Source of the DNA: an uncultured Bacteroidales bacterium | GTDB taxonomy: Bacteria > Bacteroidota > Bacteroidia > Bacteroidales > P3 | Direction of reading: 5' to 3' | NCBI GenBank assembly: GCA_900316235.1 | Contig: ONCC01000028.1 | Span: forward strand, 1-57,401 | Length of the DNA stretch: 57,401 nucleotides | Part shown: one piece after another, positions 32,884 through 40,448 of the stretch | Position numbering within the stretch: the first letter of the stretch is position 1 | How the letters are laid out: every line of letters begins with the position of its first letter | Made by a program: the position numbers and the translations under genes | Notes under the pieces: model-generated | What the model saw: only the letters and a program-made list of their open reading frames with translations | Databases searched by the model: none | Told to the model about the DNA's origin: nothing

Positions 32884-32929
32884 CTTTAAACTTTAAACTT
32901 TAAACTTTAAACTTTATTTTGTATCTTTG
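32884..32929 (+). promoter_or_regulatory. AAACTTT array and -7 element; possible leaderless start
   Basis: Four 7-bp AAACTTT units (32884-32916) are followed by TATCTTTG (32922-32929), a perfect -7 element. The ATG of the next gene begins at 32934, only 5 bp further, so the transcript would start at or next to the ATG. No TTTG -33 is present; CTTTAA repeats occupy that place. Confidence 0.55.
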
Positions 32930-32933
32930 CATC

Positions 32934-33296
32934 ATGAACCGCCTTCAATACTTCCTACACGCCAAGACACAGTTCAATCTGCATTCGCCCTTCGTCTACA
33001 GGCTCTATACCGAGGTACTTTTCTCGCGTGCCAAGGGGGCACCGCATGGTCGTTTCGCTGAGGTGGTGTGGCGTCTGGAACGTCATTACAATATTGCTTC
33101 TGAGCATTTGGACGACACTGCTGTCTTCGACACCTCTGACGGCCGTTTCCTTGTTGTCGATCGTCCTCACCGTGACGAGCAGCGGTGGCAGTCCATCATT
33201 GCTGACCCTCAGTGGCAAGTTACCATCGACCTCTTTTCCGTGGGGCTTGCTGTAGAAAATCCACGTCTCCACAAGCAACATTTCATATTGCGTTAG
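32934..33296 (+). CDS. Shortened SAM-methyltransferase-like protein lacking the catalytic core
   Basis: A 120-residue protein. Its start, QYFLHAKTQFNLHSPFVYRL, is the N-terminal helix signature of a Bacteroidetes family of class I methyltransferases of about 230-260 residues. Its end (FLVVDRPHRDEQRWQSII, VTIDLFSVGLAV, KQHFILR) matches the last 60 or so residues of the same family. The SAM-binding Rossmann part that should lie between them (GxGxG and following motifs) is missing, with both halves still in frame. The 3' end overlaps pcm on the other strand by 4 bp. It may be a remnant or a non-catalytic partner. Confidence 0.6.
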   Translation: MNRLQYFLHAKTQFNLHSPFVYRLYTEVLFSRAKGAPHGRFAEVVWRLERHYNIASEHLDDTAVFDTSDGRFLVVDRPHRDEQRWQSIIADPQWQVTIDLFSVGLAVENPRLHKQHFILR

Positions 33297-33958
33297 CGCA
33301 TTTGGCGACCGTCGAGCATGGGTACAAAGCTGTAAGCGCCAAATTTTTCCACTTTCCAGTCTTTCTCTTCAGAACCCTCCTTGGTGATGCGTAGCATCTC
33401 CTGGCCATTATCATCATCGAGGGGGATGACCATAATGCCGCCATCCTTAAGTTGTTGCATTAGCGCCGTGGGTATTTCGCGGGCTCCGCAGGTGACGATG
33501 ATACGGTCGTAGGGGCCATAGTTTACTTCCTTTAATCCTTGGTAACCGTCACCGAGGAAACAACGCACACGAAACCCCAGCTCTGCGAGTAGCGCGCGTG
33601 TTTTGTCGAAGAGCCCTTTTTGCCGTTCGACGCTGAAGACCTTGGCACCCATCTTGCAGAGGATGGCGGCTTGATAGCCGCTTCCGGTACCTATTTCCAG
33701 CACCTTCATGCCGGGCTGCACGTTGAGTAACTGACTCTGCATGGCCACGGTAGAGGGGTGCGAGATGGTCTGTTCGCAGCTGATTTTCAGCGCACGGTCC
33801 TCATAGGCGAAGGTGTCCAGCGCTCCGTCGATAAACCAATGCCGCGGCACCTCTTCCATGGCTCGCAGCACCATCTCGTCGTTGATGCCTTTGACTCGCA
33901 AGGCTTCAACCATCTGCTTTCGCAATCCTTTATGTTTGAATGTGTCTTGTCGTGTCAT
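33293..33958 (-). CDS. pcm: Protein-L-isoaspartate O-methyltransferase
   Basis: Repairs isoaspartyl residues in damaged proteins using SAM. The 221-residue protein has VPRHWFID, the substrate loop ISHPSTVAMQSQLL, SAM motif I VLEIGTGSGYQAAIL, and motif post-I VFSVERQ. The ATG at 33958 gives a normal N-terminus (MTRQDTFKHKGLRKQMVEALR) and overlaps the thiL stop by 4 bp, so it is the last gene of the sigma-TrmH-thiL-pcm run. Confidence 0.95.
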   Translation of the reverse strand: MTRQDTFKHKGLRKQMVEALRVKGINDEMVLRAMEEVPRHWFIDGALDTFAYEDRALKISCEQTISHPSTVAMQSQLLNVQPGMKVLEIGTGSGYQAAILCKMGAKVFSVERQKGLFDKTRALLAELGFRVRCFLGDGYQGLKEVNYGPYDRIIVTCGAREIPTALMQQLKDGGIMVIPLDDDNGQEMLRITKEGSEEKDWKVEKFGAYSFVPMLDGRQMR

Positions 33959-34980
33959 TGCTTGGTGAACCCTTGCGCCTGTAGTTCGATAGTAGTGTTC
34001 TGCGGCGTGACCATCACGCTGGGCATGTCTTTCTCTGTGATGTAGCCGATGATGTGAATGCCCTCCAGGGTCTTGATTTTCTCGTAATCTTTCTGATCCA
34101 CAGTGAAGAGTAACTCGTAGTCGCGGCCGCCATTGAGGGCGCAACTCACGGGAAGCATGTTCTTGCTCATCTCCGAACACACGCGCGAGCACTGGTAGTC
34201 GATGGGCAGGCGCTCCTCATAAACCTCACAGCCACAACCTGAGGCCTTCCCGAGGTGTAATAGGCTGTCGGCCAGACCTTCGCTGACATCAATCATCGAG
34301 GTGGGTACTACTTCGCGTTCGGCCAGTTTCTTGACGATATCCATGCGCGGCTCAGGTTTGAGGAAGCGCTCTAGCACGTAGTCGAAGCCGTCGAGGTCGG
34401 GTTGGAAATTGGGATTGGCTTGATAGGTAACCTTCTCTCGCTCAAGCACCAGCAGTCCTGCATAGGCGCTGCCGAGGTCACCGCTGACGCAGATGAGGTC
34501 GTTGTGTTTGGCTCCGCTGCGGTAGGCAATCTTGTCCTCGTCGGCTTCGCCTATTACGGTGACGGTCAGTACCATGCCTGCACGGGTGCTACGGGTGTCG
34601 CCACCCACGAGACACACATCATAGCGGTCGCAACAGAGGCGGATGCCGGCGTAAAGTTCATCGAGAGCTTCCACCGAGTAGCGGTTGCTCACGGCAATGG
34701 AGACCAGCGCCTGACGTGGCGTGCCGTTCATGGCAGCGATATTGCTGATGGCTACGGCTACGGACTTGTATCCCAGGTGCTTGAGTGGTGTGTACATCAT
34801 GTCGAAATCCACACCTTCCACTAGGGTCTGCACCGTGACAAGGGTGCGTTTCTTGCCCTTGCCCAGCACAGCGCAGTCGTCGCCCTGACAGGCGGTGTCG
34901 GCCGTCAGGCGGTCGATGAGCGCCACCTTGCCCAGCTGGCCTATCTCTGTTCTTCCTTCTTGATATTGTAGTTGTTCCAT
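33955..34980 (-). CDS. thiL: Thiamine-monophosphate kinase
   Basis: Makes thiamine diphosphate from thiamine monophosphate. The 341-residue AIR synthetase-like protein has TEIGQLGKVALIDRLTA, GDDCAVL, TLVEGVDFDMMYTPLKHLGYKSVAVAISNIAAMNGTPR, GGDTRS and ISGDLG-like VSGDLGSAYAG. Its first 40 bp overlap the end of the TrmH-type gene; no later ATG precedes the conserved TEIG motif, so the overlap seems real. Confidence 0.95.
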   Translation of the reverse strand: MEQLQYQEGRTEIGQLGKVALIDRLTADTACQGDDCAVLGKGKKRTLVTVQTLVEGVDFDMMYTPLKHLGYKSVAVAISNIAAMNGTPRQALVSIAVSNRYSVEALDELYAGIRLCCDRYDVCLVGGDTRSTRAGMVLTVTVIGEADEDKIAYRSGAKHNDLICVSGDLGSAYAGLLVLEREKVTYQANPNFQPDLDGFDYVLERFLKPEPRMDIVKKLAEREVVPTSMIDVSEGLADSLLHLGKASGCGCEVYEERLPIDYQCSRVCSEMSKNMLPVSCALNGGRDYELLFTVDQKDYEKIKTLEGIHIIGYITEKDMPSVMVTPQNTTIELQAQGFTKQ

Positions 34981-35714
34981 AATAAATAATTCATCAATAT
35001 TCCTGCTGCCACGCTGGCGTTGAGGCTTTCGGCCGTGCCGCCGATATTGGGAATGAGCACAGGGTCAGTCACCTGAGCCATAGCCTCTTTGGAGATTCCA
35101 CGGCTTTCGTTGCCGATAAGCAATACTGCCTCTCTGACAGTACCAGTATTTTGGGCGGCAATGGGTTTGCCCTGTAGCGAGGCTCCGTAGACAGGCATAC
35201 CGCAAGCGCTCAGCCACTCTGGCAGGTCGACATAATCAACCTTCGTGCGGAATACGGCACCCATTGAAGCCTGTACTACCTTGGGATTGTAACAGCTGAC
35301 GGTGTCGCGGCTACACACCACATGGCGCACACCGAACCAGTCGGCCGTCCGCAGCATGGTACCCATATTTCCTGGATCCTGTATCTTATCAAGTGCCAGC
35401 GTAAGGCCACTTCTCATTTCCCATTTTTCGCTTCCCACTTTCCTCTCCAAAAGCATCCATACCTGATTGGGTGTCTTGAAGTTGGAGAGTCGTTCCAATT
35501 CCGCCGGACTCACTTCGAAGGTCTCCTCCGCCACCATGCCGTCGGCGTGAGCCGACAGCCATTCCGCCGTCGCGCATACCGCCCTGACGGCAAGGCCCGA
35601 CGCTATCGCCTCGGCTGCCATCTTGGGACCCTCGACAACAAAAACCGCCTCCTCGTCGCAACGTTTCTGCAGGCGGTAGGCGGCCAATTCCTTCAGTTTA
35701 TTTTTACTTATCAA
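34941..35714 (-). CDS. TrmH-family RNA 2'-O-ribose methyltransferase
   Basis: A 257-residue SpoU/TrmH protein: N-terminal substrate-binding part (KNKLKELAAYRLQKRCDEEAVFVVEGPKMAAEA), then the knotted SAM domain with LDKIQDPGNMGTMLRTADWFG, LLIGNESRGIS and IPNIGGTAESLNASVAAGILM. Between them KVGSEKWEMRSG is encoded by a TTCCCA/TTTTCG-type repeat run (about 35408-35449). The likely start is TTG at 35714, overlapping the sigma-factor TGA; no ATG lies in frame between there and the conserved region. Target RNA unknown. Confidence 0.9.
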   Translation of the reverse strand: MISKNKLKELAAYRLQKRCDEEAVFVVEGPKMAAEAIASGLAVRAVCATAEWLSAHADGMVAEETFEVSPAELERLSNFKTPNQVWMLLERKVGSEKWEMRSGLTLALDKIQDPGNMGTMLRTADWFGVRHVVCSRDTVSCYNPKVVQASMGAVFRTKVDYVDLPEWLSACGMPVYGASLQGKPIAAQNTGTVREAVLLIGNESRGISKEAMAQVTDPVLIPNIGGTAESLNASVAAGILMNYLLWNNYNIKKEEQR

Positions 35715-36304
35715 AGCTCTATATACATGTTGTTTTCTTGTGCCAGGCGGCGCAGGTTGATGATGGCGTAGCGCATACGGCCGAGAGCGGTGTTGATACT
35801 CACGCCGGTACGGGCGGCAATGTCCTTGAAATCGCACTTGCCGTAGTGGCGCAGGATGACCACGCGGCGCTGCTCGGGAGGAAGCATCTTCACCAGCTTG
35901 CGGATGTTCTGGCTCGTCTGTTTCTTCATGATGGCATGCTCAGCATTCTCGTCCTGAATCTTGAGGTTGTCCACCACGTCACCTTCGGGTTTATTGGGCA
36001 CCAAAGGCATCTTGTTGTTGCGGCGGAAGTAGTCCACAATGAGGTTGTGCGCGATGCGCATCACCCAATGGACAAACTTGTTCTCGTCCTTGTAAAGGCC
36101 GGAGTTGATGGTGACGATGACTTTGTAGAAGGTATCCTGGAAGATATCATCCGCCGTTTCCTTCTCTTTCACCACCGAAAAAATGTAACCATACACCTTC
36201 GCTTGGTAGCGCTCGAGGAGCACTTCAAAGCAAGATGCGTCGCCTTCCTGGTAGCGCAGAATCAGTTCATTGTCTGACAGTTGTCTGGTTTTTACGTCCG
36301 TCAT
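35711..36304 (-). CDS. ECF RNA polymerase sigma factor, conserved Bacteroidales type
   Basis: A 197-residue sigma factor. Region 2: NELILRYQEGDASCFEVLLERYQAKVYGYIFSVVKEKETADDIFQDTFYKV and WVMRIAHNLIVDYFRR (residues about 10-95). Region 4: LPPEQRRVVILRHYGKCDFKDIAARTGVSINTALGRMRYAI (about 140-180). No anti-sigma gene is adjacent; instead it leads a run with TrmH, thiL and pcm genes. It has a good promoter at 36383-36412 and a leader of about 75 nt. Confidence 0.93.
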   Translation of the reverse strand: MTDVKTRQLSDNELILRYQEGDASCFEVLLERYQAKVYGYIFSVVKEKETADDIFQDTFYKVIVTINSGLYKDENKFVHWVMRIAHNLIVDYFRRNNKMPLVPNKPEGDVVDNLKIQDENAEHAIMKKQTSQNIRKLVKMLPPEQRRVVILRHYGKCDFKDIAARTGVSINTALGRMRYAIINLRRLAQENNMYIEL

Positions 36305-36382
36305 ATTCCTCTATCTTTTAGGGGGTTAAAACTGATACGTTTGCTTCATTCAATCCTTGTTGGTTCTACATTAATTCGGCTG

Positions 36383-36412
36383 CAAAGATACAACTTTTTT
36401 TTAACATACAAA
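36383..36412 (-). promoter_or_regulatory. Promoter of the ECF sigma operon
   Basis: On the minus strand TTTG (36412 to 36409), 18 bp, TATCTTTG (36390 to 36383). The rest of the 36305-36690 gap holds an imperfect palindrome at about 36490-36590 related to the block at 11775-11848, and no gene that I can see. Confidence 0.75.
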
Positions 36413-36690
36413 TAAAAAAATGAAAAATGTTAAAAAACGCCCTTCCAACGCCTATTTTTCTCTATTCCGTAACTTCCTGTGAACCACCTATCAACTACCT
36501 ATCAACTCCTAACCAACTCCTACCACAGTGGGAGATGATAAAGGGATGGGTAAGGGGAGAGTAAGAGCGGAGTAAGAGTTGGTGGGTTGTAAGTGCATTG
36601 TATCAAGTGGTTAGAAAATGACATTTTGAGGTGCCACAATATTTTCCCTCATTTCGCGTTATGAGAGGGTTAAAAGAAAGGAAACACGTT

Positions 36691-37365
36691 ATGGAACTGA
36701 AAGATACACTCAAAGACCTCGTCTTTACCAAAAGTGAGTTGAAACGGAATGTTTTTGATGCCACGAAAGAAACCTTCGAGATTTTCCGCAAGCAGACACG
36801 CGAACTGATAGGGCTTTTCCGTGAACGTTGTCGCGAGGAGGGCCGACAGGTGACTTTTGAGTTTACCGACCGTGGTGACTTTGAGTTCGAGGTGACGTTC
36901 GCGGGTGATGTTCTGTTGTTTATGATGCACACCAATGTGTTTGAGTTCTCGCGCGACCATCAGGTGATGAAAACTCCCTACGTGAGGGAAGACCCCCGAA
37001 GAAGCTATTGTGGCGTGATTCATATCTACAACTTCTTGGCTGACAGTATTGTGTATCAACGTGATAACGATATAGGTTATATGATTGGTCGCGTGTTTGT
37101 CAATAATGAGAAGCACTACTTCATTGAGGGCAAGCGCGAACTGGGTATGTTGTACACCAATTTTAACACTTCGACAGTCACCCCGGAGAGTGTCCAAGGT
37201 ATCATTGAGTCGGCTATCGAGTACACCACCAATTTTGATCTTTTGACCCCTCCATACGATGAAGTTAAGCTCGTCTCAGTGGGTGAGATGAGGAGTAATT
37301 TTGACAAAAAAATGTTTGTGACAGGCAAGCGCTTAGGTTTTCGTTTTCAGGCAGATGAGCAGTAA
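36691..37365 (+). CDS. Conserved hypothetical protein
   Basis: A 224-residue soluble protein, MELKDTLKDLVFTKSELKRNVFDATKETFEIFRKQ..., with an amphipathic helical N-terminal third and a mixed alpha/beta remainder (VTFEFTDRGDFEFEVTFAGDVLLFMMHTNVFEF, GVIHIYNFLADSI, IGRVFVNNEKHYFIEGKRELG). It looks like a family conserved in Bacteroidales, but I know no function. The ATG at 36691 follows AGGAAAC and is preferred to in-frame starts at 36661 and 36631. Confidence 0.75.
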   Translation: MELKDTLKDLVFTKSELKRNVFDATKETFEIFRKQTRELIGLFRERCREEGRQVTFEFTDRGDFEFEVTFAGDVLLFMMHTNVFEFSRDHQVMKTPYVREDPRRSYCGVIHIYNFLADSIVYQRDNDIGYMIGRVFVNNEKHYFIEGKRELGMLYTNFNTSTVTPESVQGIIESAIEYTTNFDLLTPPYDEVKLVSVGEMRSNFDKKMFVTGKRLGFRFQADEQ

Positions 37366-37401
37366 TCGAGGGAAGATATTAACCGATGGCGTTGAAAAAA
37401 A

Positions 37402-37433
37402 TTTTGCCATGTCGGAAAATGTTTGTACTTTTG
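37402..37433 (+). promoter_or_regulatory. Promoter of tRNA-Glu and rpsT
   Basis: TTTTG (37402-37406), 19 bp, TACTTTTG (37426-37433) is a near-consensus Bacteroidetes promoter. The tRNA begins 41 bp after the -7 box. Confidence 0.8.
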
Positions 37434-37474
37434 CACCCGCTTTTGACAGACAAAAAAGTCTCAAAAAGAGTGAT

Positions 37475-37549
37475 GCCGCGTTCGTCTAGCTGGCCCAGGA
37501 CGTGAGATTTTCATTCTCAAAATCGCGGGTTCGAATCCCGCACGCGGTA
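37475..37549 (+). tRNA. tRNA-Glu (anticodon TTC)
   Basis: A 75-nt cloverleaf: acceptor GCCGCGT with ACGCGGT (one G-T at the end), D arm GTCT/GGAC, anticodon stem TGAGA/TCTCA with loop TTTTCAT (anticodon TTC), T stem GCGGG/CCCGC around TTCGAAT, discriminator A. CCA is not encoded. Confidence 0.95.
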
Positions 37550-37592
37550 CTAAAAAAGAATATATAATAATAAGAAGAACAACAATTAATTT

Positions 37593-37844
37593 ATGGCACA
37601 CCACAAGTCTGCAAAAAAGAGAATTCGCTCGAGCGAAAAAAGAAGAGTTGAGAACAGATACTACGCCAAGACCATGCGCAATGCTCTGCGCGACTTCCGT
37701 GCTCTGGAAGACAAGGCCGTGGCTACCGAGCGTCTGCCCAAGATGATTAGCATCATCGACAAGCTTGCCAAGCGCAGCATCATCCACAAGAACAAAGCTT
37801 CCAACCTGAAGTCGAAGTGCATGCGTCAGGTCAACGCCATGTAA
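37593..37844 (+). CDS. rpsT: 30S ribosomal protein S20
   Basis: An 83-residue basic helical protein, MAHHKSAKKRIRSSEKRRVENRYYAKTMRNALRDFRALED..., ending LKSKCMRQVNAM, a clear S20. It lies 43 bp after tRNA-Glu, a pairing often seen in Bacteroidetes, probably on the same transcript. It is followed by a bidirectional terminator. Confidence 0.96.
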   Translation: MAHHKSAKKRIRSSEKRRVENRYYAKTMRNALRDFRALEDKAVATERLPKMISIIDKLAKRSIIHKNKASNLKSKCMRQVNAM

Positions 37845-37871
37845 TTCACGACACAGCGAATCCTTGAAAAC

Positions 37872-37907
37872 AAAAAAAGCCGCTCTCGAAAGAGAGCGGC
37901 TTTTTTT
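37872..37907. terminator. Bidirectional terminator between rpsT and the DUF4954-like gene
   Basis: GCCGCTCTC (37879-37887), loop GAAA, GAGAGCGGC (37892-37900), flanked by seven A on the left and seven T on the right, so it can end transcription from both sides. Confidence 0.93.
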
Positions 37908-37922
37908 GTTGTGACTGGACAA

Positions 37923-39587
37923 TCAGCCGAGTACGGCGGCACGTTCGTCGTCGTCCCAGTAGGTCATATTGCGGAAGGGATTCACCTCGTCCTTGTGGCG
38001 AGAGACTTTCTTTTGCTCCTCGATGTAAGCCTGGATGTCAGCGTAACGCTGCTGGTATTGCTGCCAGAGGGTTTCATCGAGTTGGTCGACATTAGCCAGC
38101 TCGCAGAGGACGCCATAGGCGTGGGCCTCGCGCTGGGCGGGATAGGCTTCCCACAGGGTGTCCATGCGGTCGTGCAGTTGCTGCCAGCTTCCGATAGCGC
38201 CGCTCTCCACGTCGGCGATGAGCTGCTCCATGTCGGGCTTGGTGACAAGTTGGCCGCCGATATTGACCCATTCTTTGGGAGACGCGGCAGGTCGCATTTC
38301 TACAGACGGGTTGGAAGTTAGCGTCTTCATGGCGTAGAAAACGAGCATCTCCTCGTAGGCTTTGAGGCCTTCCTCGGCTTTGAGGACAACGGTGGGACGC
38401 TTGCTCTTCTCCTGTCCCTGGGCGTAGACGGTGTCGGTGGTGGAAGCCGCCATCCAAGCACGCAACTGCTTCATGCCGCGGAGTATCTCCTCGGCGGTAT
38501 CGGGAGCCAGGTTGTCGAACTCTATGTGCTGGGCCTTGAACTTGCGTTTGTCGCGCTTGGCGAATTTCTTGCTGTTGCGGTCCATGGCGTACATGTTGTA
38601 CATCCACCAGTAAGCCGGCATAATCTCCAGTTGGTCTTTGCTTACGTTGTTGTTCACCAAGGCGAAGGGCAGTGTGATGTTGAGTTCGGCAGGGTAGTCG
38701 GCTTTGGCCAGCAGGCAGTAGGATGCGAAACGGCTCGAGTGCTTGAAGGAGCAGCAGAGTCCGGGCCAGAAACCACGGCCTGCGGCAATCTCGTTGTCGG
38801 CGGTGCGGCTGTTGTGGTTGCTGCCTATGGTGCCGCCTGCGGCGATGTTGCTCTGGCCCATGATGAGGCCGGCGATGAGGAACGAGTTGTTGTGGTGCTG
38901 CTCGTGGGCAGGGAAGATGATGCTGTTGCCCACCTCGCAGCGTGCCAGCGTACTGTTGTCGCCCACCACGGTGTCGTTGAGCCTCAGACCGAACTCCAGG
39001 TGCACATGCTCGCCCAGCAGGAAGCGCTCGGCGATGACACCGTGTTCCACGGTGCATCCGTAGCCTATTACGCCGTCAATGAGCGTGATGCAACTGTCAA
39101 CCACCGTGGGGTCCTCCTCGCAGGAGAGGATGGAGACGTTGCGGATGCAGGTGGTGTTCTTGATGGTGCAGTCGCCGCCCACATGAGAGAGGCTTTCTTG
39201 GGCGGCGGTGAATTCATTCAGTTTCTGTATGAACGCCTTGTGGCCACGGTAGCGGGCCCACATATAGGCGTCGCCAATAGTCATTCCGGCGAAGGGGAGT
39301 ATGGCGCGGCCCCCGTTCTCGTTCATTACCTCGAGGGCTTTGGGCGTTCCGCCACCCGTCATCTCGCCGATATTGAACAACGTCACGTTGTCGCCCAGTG
39401 TGTAGTTGGAGAGCAGGCGCACGTCGCGGATGGTGACGTTGGCGCCGAGGGTGCAGTTGCAGAGGGTTGAGTTCCGCACCTGTTTGACGCAGAAGGGGTC
39501 GGCCACCCGCACAGTGGCCCAATCCTCGGCGTAGTTACCTTGCCGCTCCAGTTGTTCTATTTCGCTCGGTAAAAGATTGCGATACAT
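37923..39587 (-). CDS. DUF4954-like left-handed beta-helix protein
   Basis: A 554-residue protein. The first 300 residues show the hexapeptide repeat pattern of acyltransferase-like beta-helices (NSTLCNCTLGANVTIRDVRLLSNYTLGDNVTLFNIGEM; CTIKNTTCIRNVSILSC; GNSIIFPAHEQHHNNSFLIAGLIMGQSNIAAGGTIGSNHNSR). The rest is helical (YWWMYNMYAMDRNSKKFAKRDKRK). This matches the DUF4954 family as I know it from Bacteroidetes and spirochaetes; a sugar-nucleotide or sugar-phosphate role is suggested by the fold and by nagB 6 bp upstream, but not shown. Confidence 0.82.
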   Translation of the reverse strand: MYRNLLPSEIEQLERQGNYAEDWATVRVADPFCVKQVRNSTLCNCTLGANVTIRDVRLLSNYTLGDNVTLFNIGEMTGGGTPKALEVMNENGGRAILPFAGMTIGDAYMWARYRGHKAFIQKLNEFTAAQESLSHVGGDCTIKNTTCIRNVSILSCEEDPTVVDSCITLIDGVIGYGCTVEHGVIAERFLLGEHVHLEFGLRLNDTVVGDNSTLARCEVGNSIIFPAHEQHHNNSFLIAGLIMGQSNIAAGGTIGSNHNSRTADNEIAAGRGFWPGLCCSFKHSSRFASYCLLAKADYPAELNITLPFALVNNNVSKDQLEIMPAYWWMYNMYAMDRNSKKFAKRDKRKFKAQHIEFDNLAPDTAEEILRGMKQLRAWMAASTTDTVYAQGQEKSKRPTVVLKAEEGLKAYEEMLVFYAMKTLTSNPSVEMRPAASPKEWVNIGGQLVTKPDMEQLIADVESGAIGSWQQLHDRMDTLWEAYPAQREAHAYGVLCELANVDQLDETLWQQYQQRYADIQAYIEEQKKVSRHKDEVNPFRNMTYWDDDERAAVLG

Positions 39588-39593
39588 GGGCGT

Positions 39594-40415
39594 TTATTTG
39601 TAGAGGTTTACAAATTCTTCTATTGAGCCTTCAATGCGCTGCTTGTCTTTGAAGTAGTCGTATGTGCTCATTTTGAGTTCGACCGAAGCTTCCTCGTCAC
39701 ATACCACTACGGCGTGAGGGTGCATCTGCAGCATGCTGCTGGTCCACATGTGGTTGACACCGTTTTCTATCATGTGGTGCAAGGCACGGGCTTTCTTGGG
39801 ACCGTTGCAGAGGATGAGTACCTCACGGGCATCCATCACAGTGCCCACGCCGACGGTGAGGGCCTGTTTGGGCACTTTGGTCTCGTCGTTGTCGAAGAAG
39901 CGGCAGTTGGCCTGGATGGTGTTGGTGGTGAGGGTTTTGATGCGGGTGCGGCTGGCCAGCGAAGAACCGGGCTCGTTGAAGGCTATGTGGCCGTCGGGAC
40001 CCACTCCGCCCATGAAGAGATCCACACCGCCGGCGGCGGCAATCATCTCCTCATAGTGTTCGCACTCTGCCTTCAGGTCTTTGGCGTTGCCGTCGAGGAT
40101 GTGGACATTCTCCTTCTTGATGTCGATGTGGCTGAAGAAGTTGTTCCACATGAAGCTGTGGTAGCTCTCGGGGTGGTTCACGTCGAGGTTGACATACTCG
40201 TCCATGTTGAAGGTCACCACGTTCTGGAAACTCAGCACACCTTTCTTGTTGAGTTTCACCAGGTGCTGGTAAAGTCCGAGGGGGGAACTACCGGTGGGGC
40301 AACCGAGGACAAACGGGTTCTCTGCCGTGGGTTTAAAATCGATGATTTTCTTGGCCACATAGTTGGCGGCCCAGACCGACATTTCGTCGTAATCTTTTGT
40401 GATAATTACGCGCAT
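39594..40415 (-). CDS. nagB: Glucosamine-6-phosphate deaminase
   Basis: Converts glucosamine-6-phosphate to fructose-6-phosphate and ammonia. The 273-residue protein has LGCPTGSSPLGLYQHL, TFNMDEYVNLDVNHPESYHSFMWNNFF (catalytic Asp/His region), GGVGPDGHIAFNEPGSSLASRTRIKTL and HMWTSSMLQMHP. Length suits the hexameric allosteric type, slightly long. It lies between rmuC and the DUF4954-like gene in the sodB operon. Confidence 0.97.
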   Translation of the reverse strand: MRVIITKDYDEMSVWAANYVAKKIIDFKPTAENPFVLGCPTGSSPLGLYQHLVKLNKKGVLSFQNVVTFNMDEYVNLDVNHPESYHSFMWNNFFSHIDIKKENVHILDGNAKDLKAECEHYEEMIAAAGGVDLFMGGVGPDGHIAFNEPGSSLASRTRIKTLTTNTIQANCRFFDNDETKVPKQALTVGVGTVMDAREVLILCNGPKKARALHHMIENGVNHMWTSSMLQMHPHAVVVCDEEASVELKMSTYDYFKDKQRIEGSIEEFVNLYK

Positions 40416-40448
40416 AACTTTAAATTGTTATGTTAATATATAGTGTTT

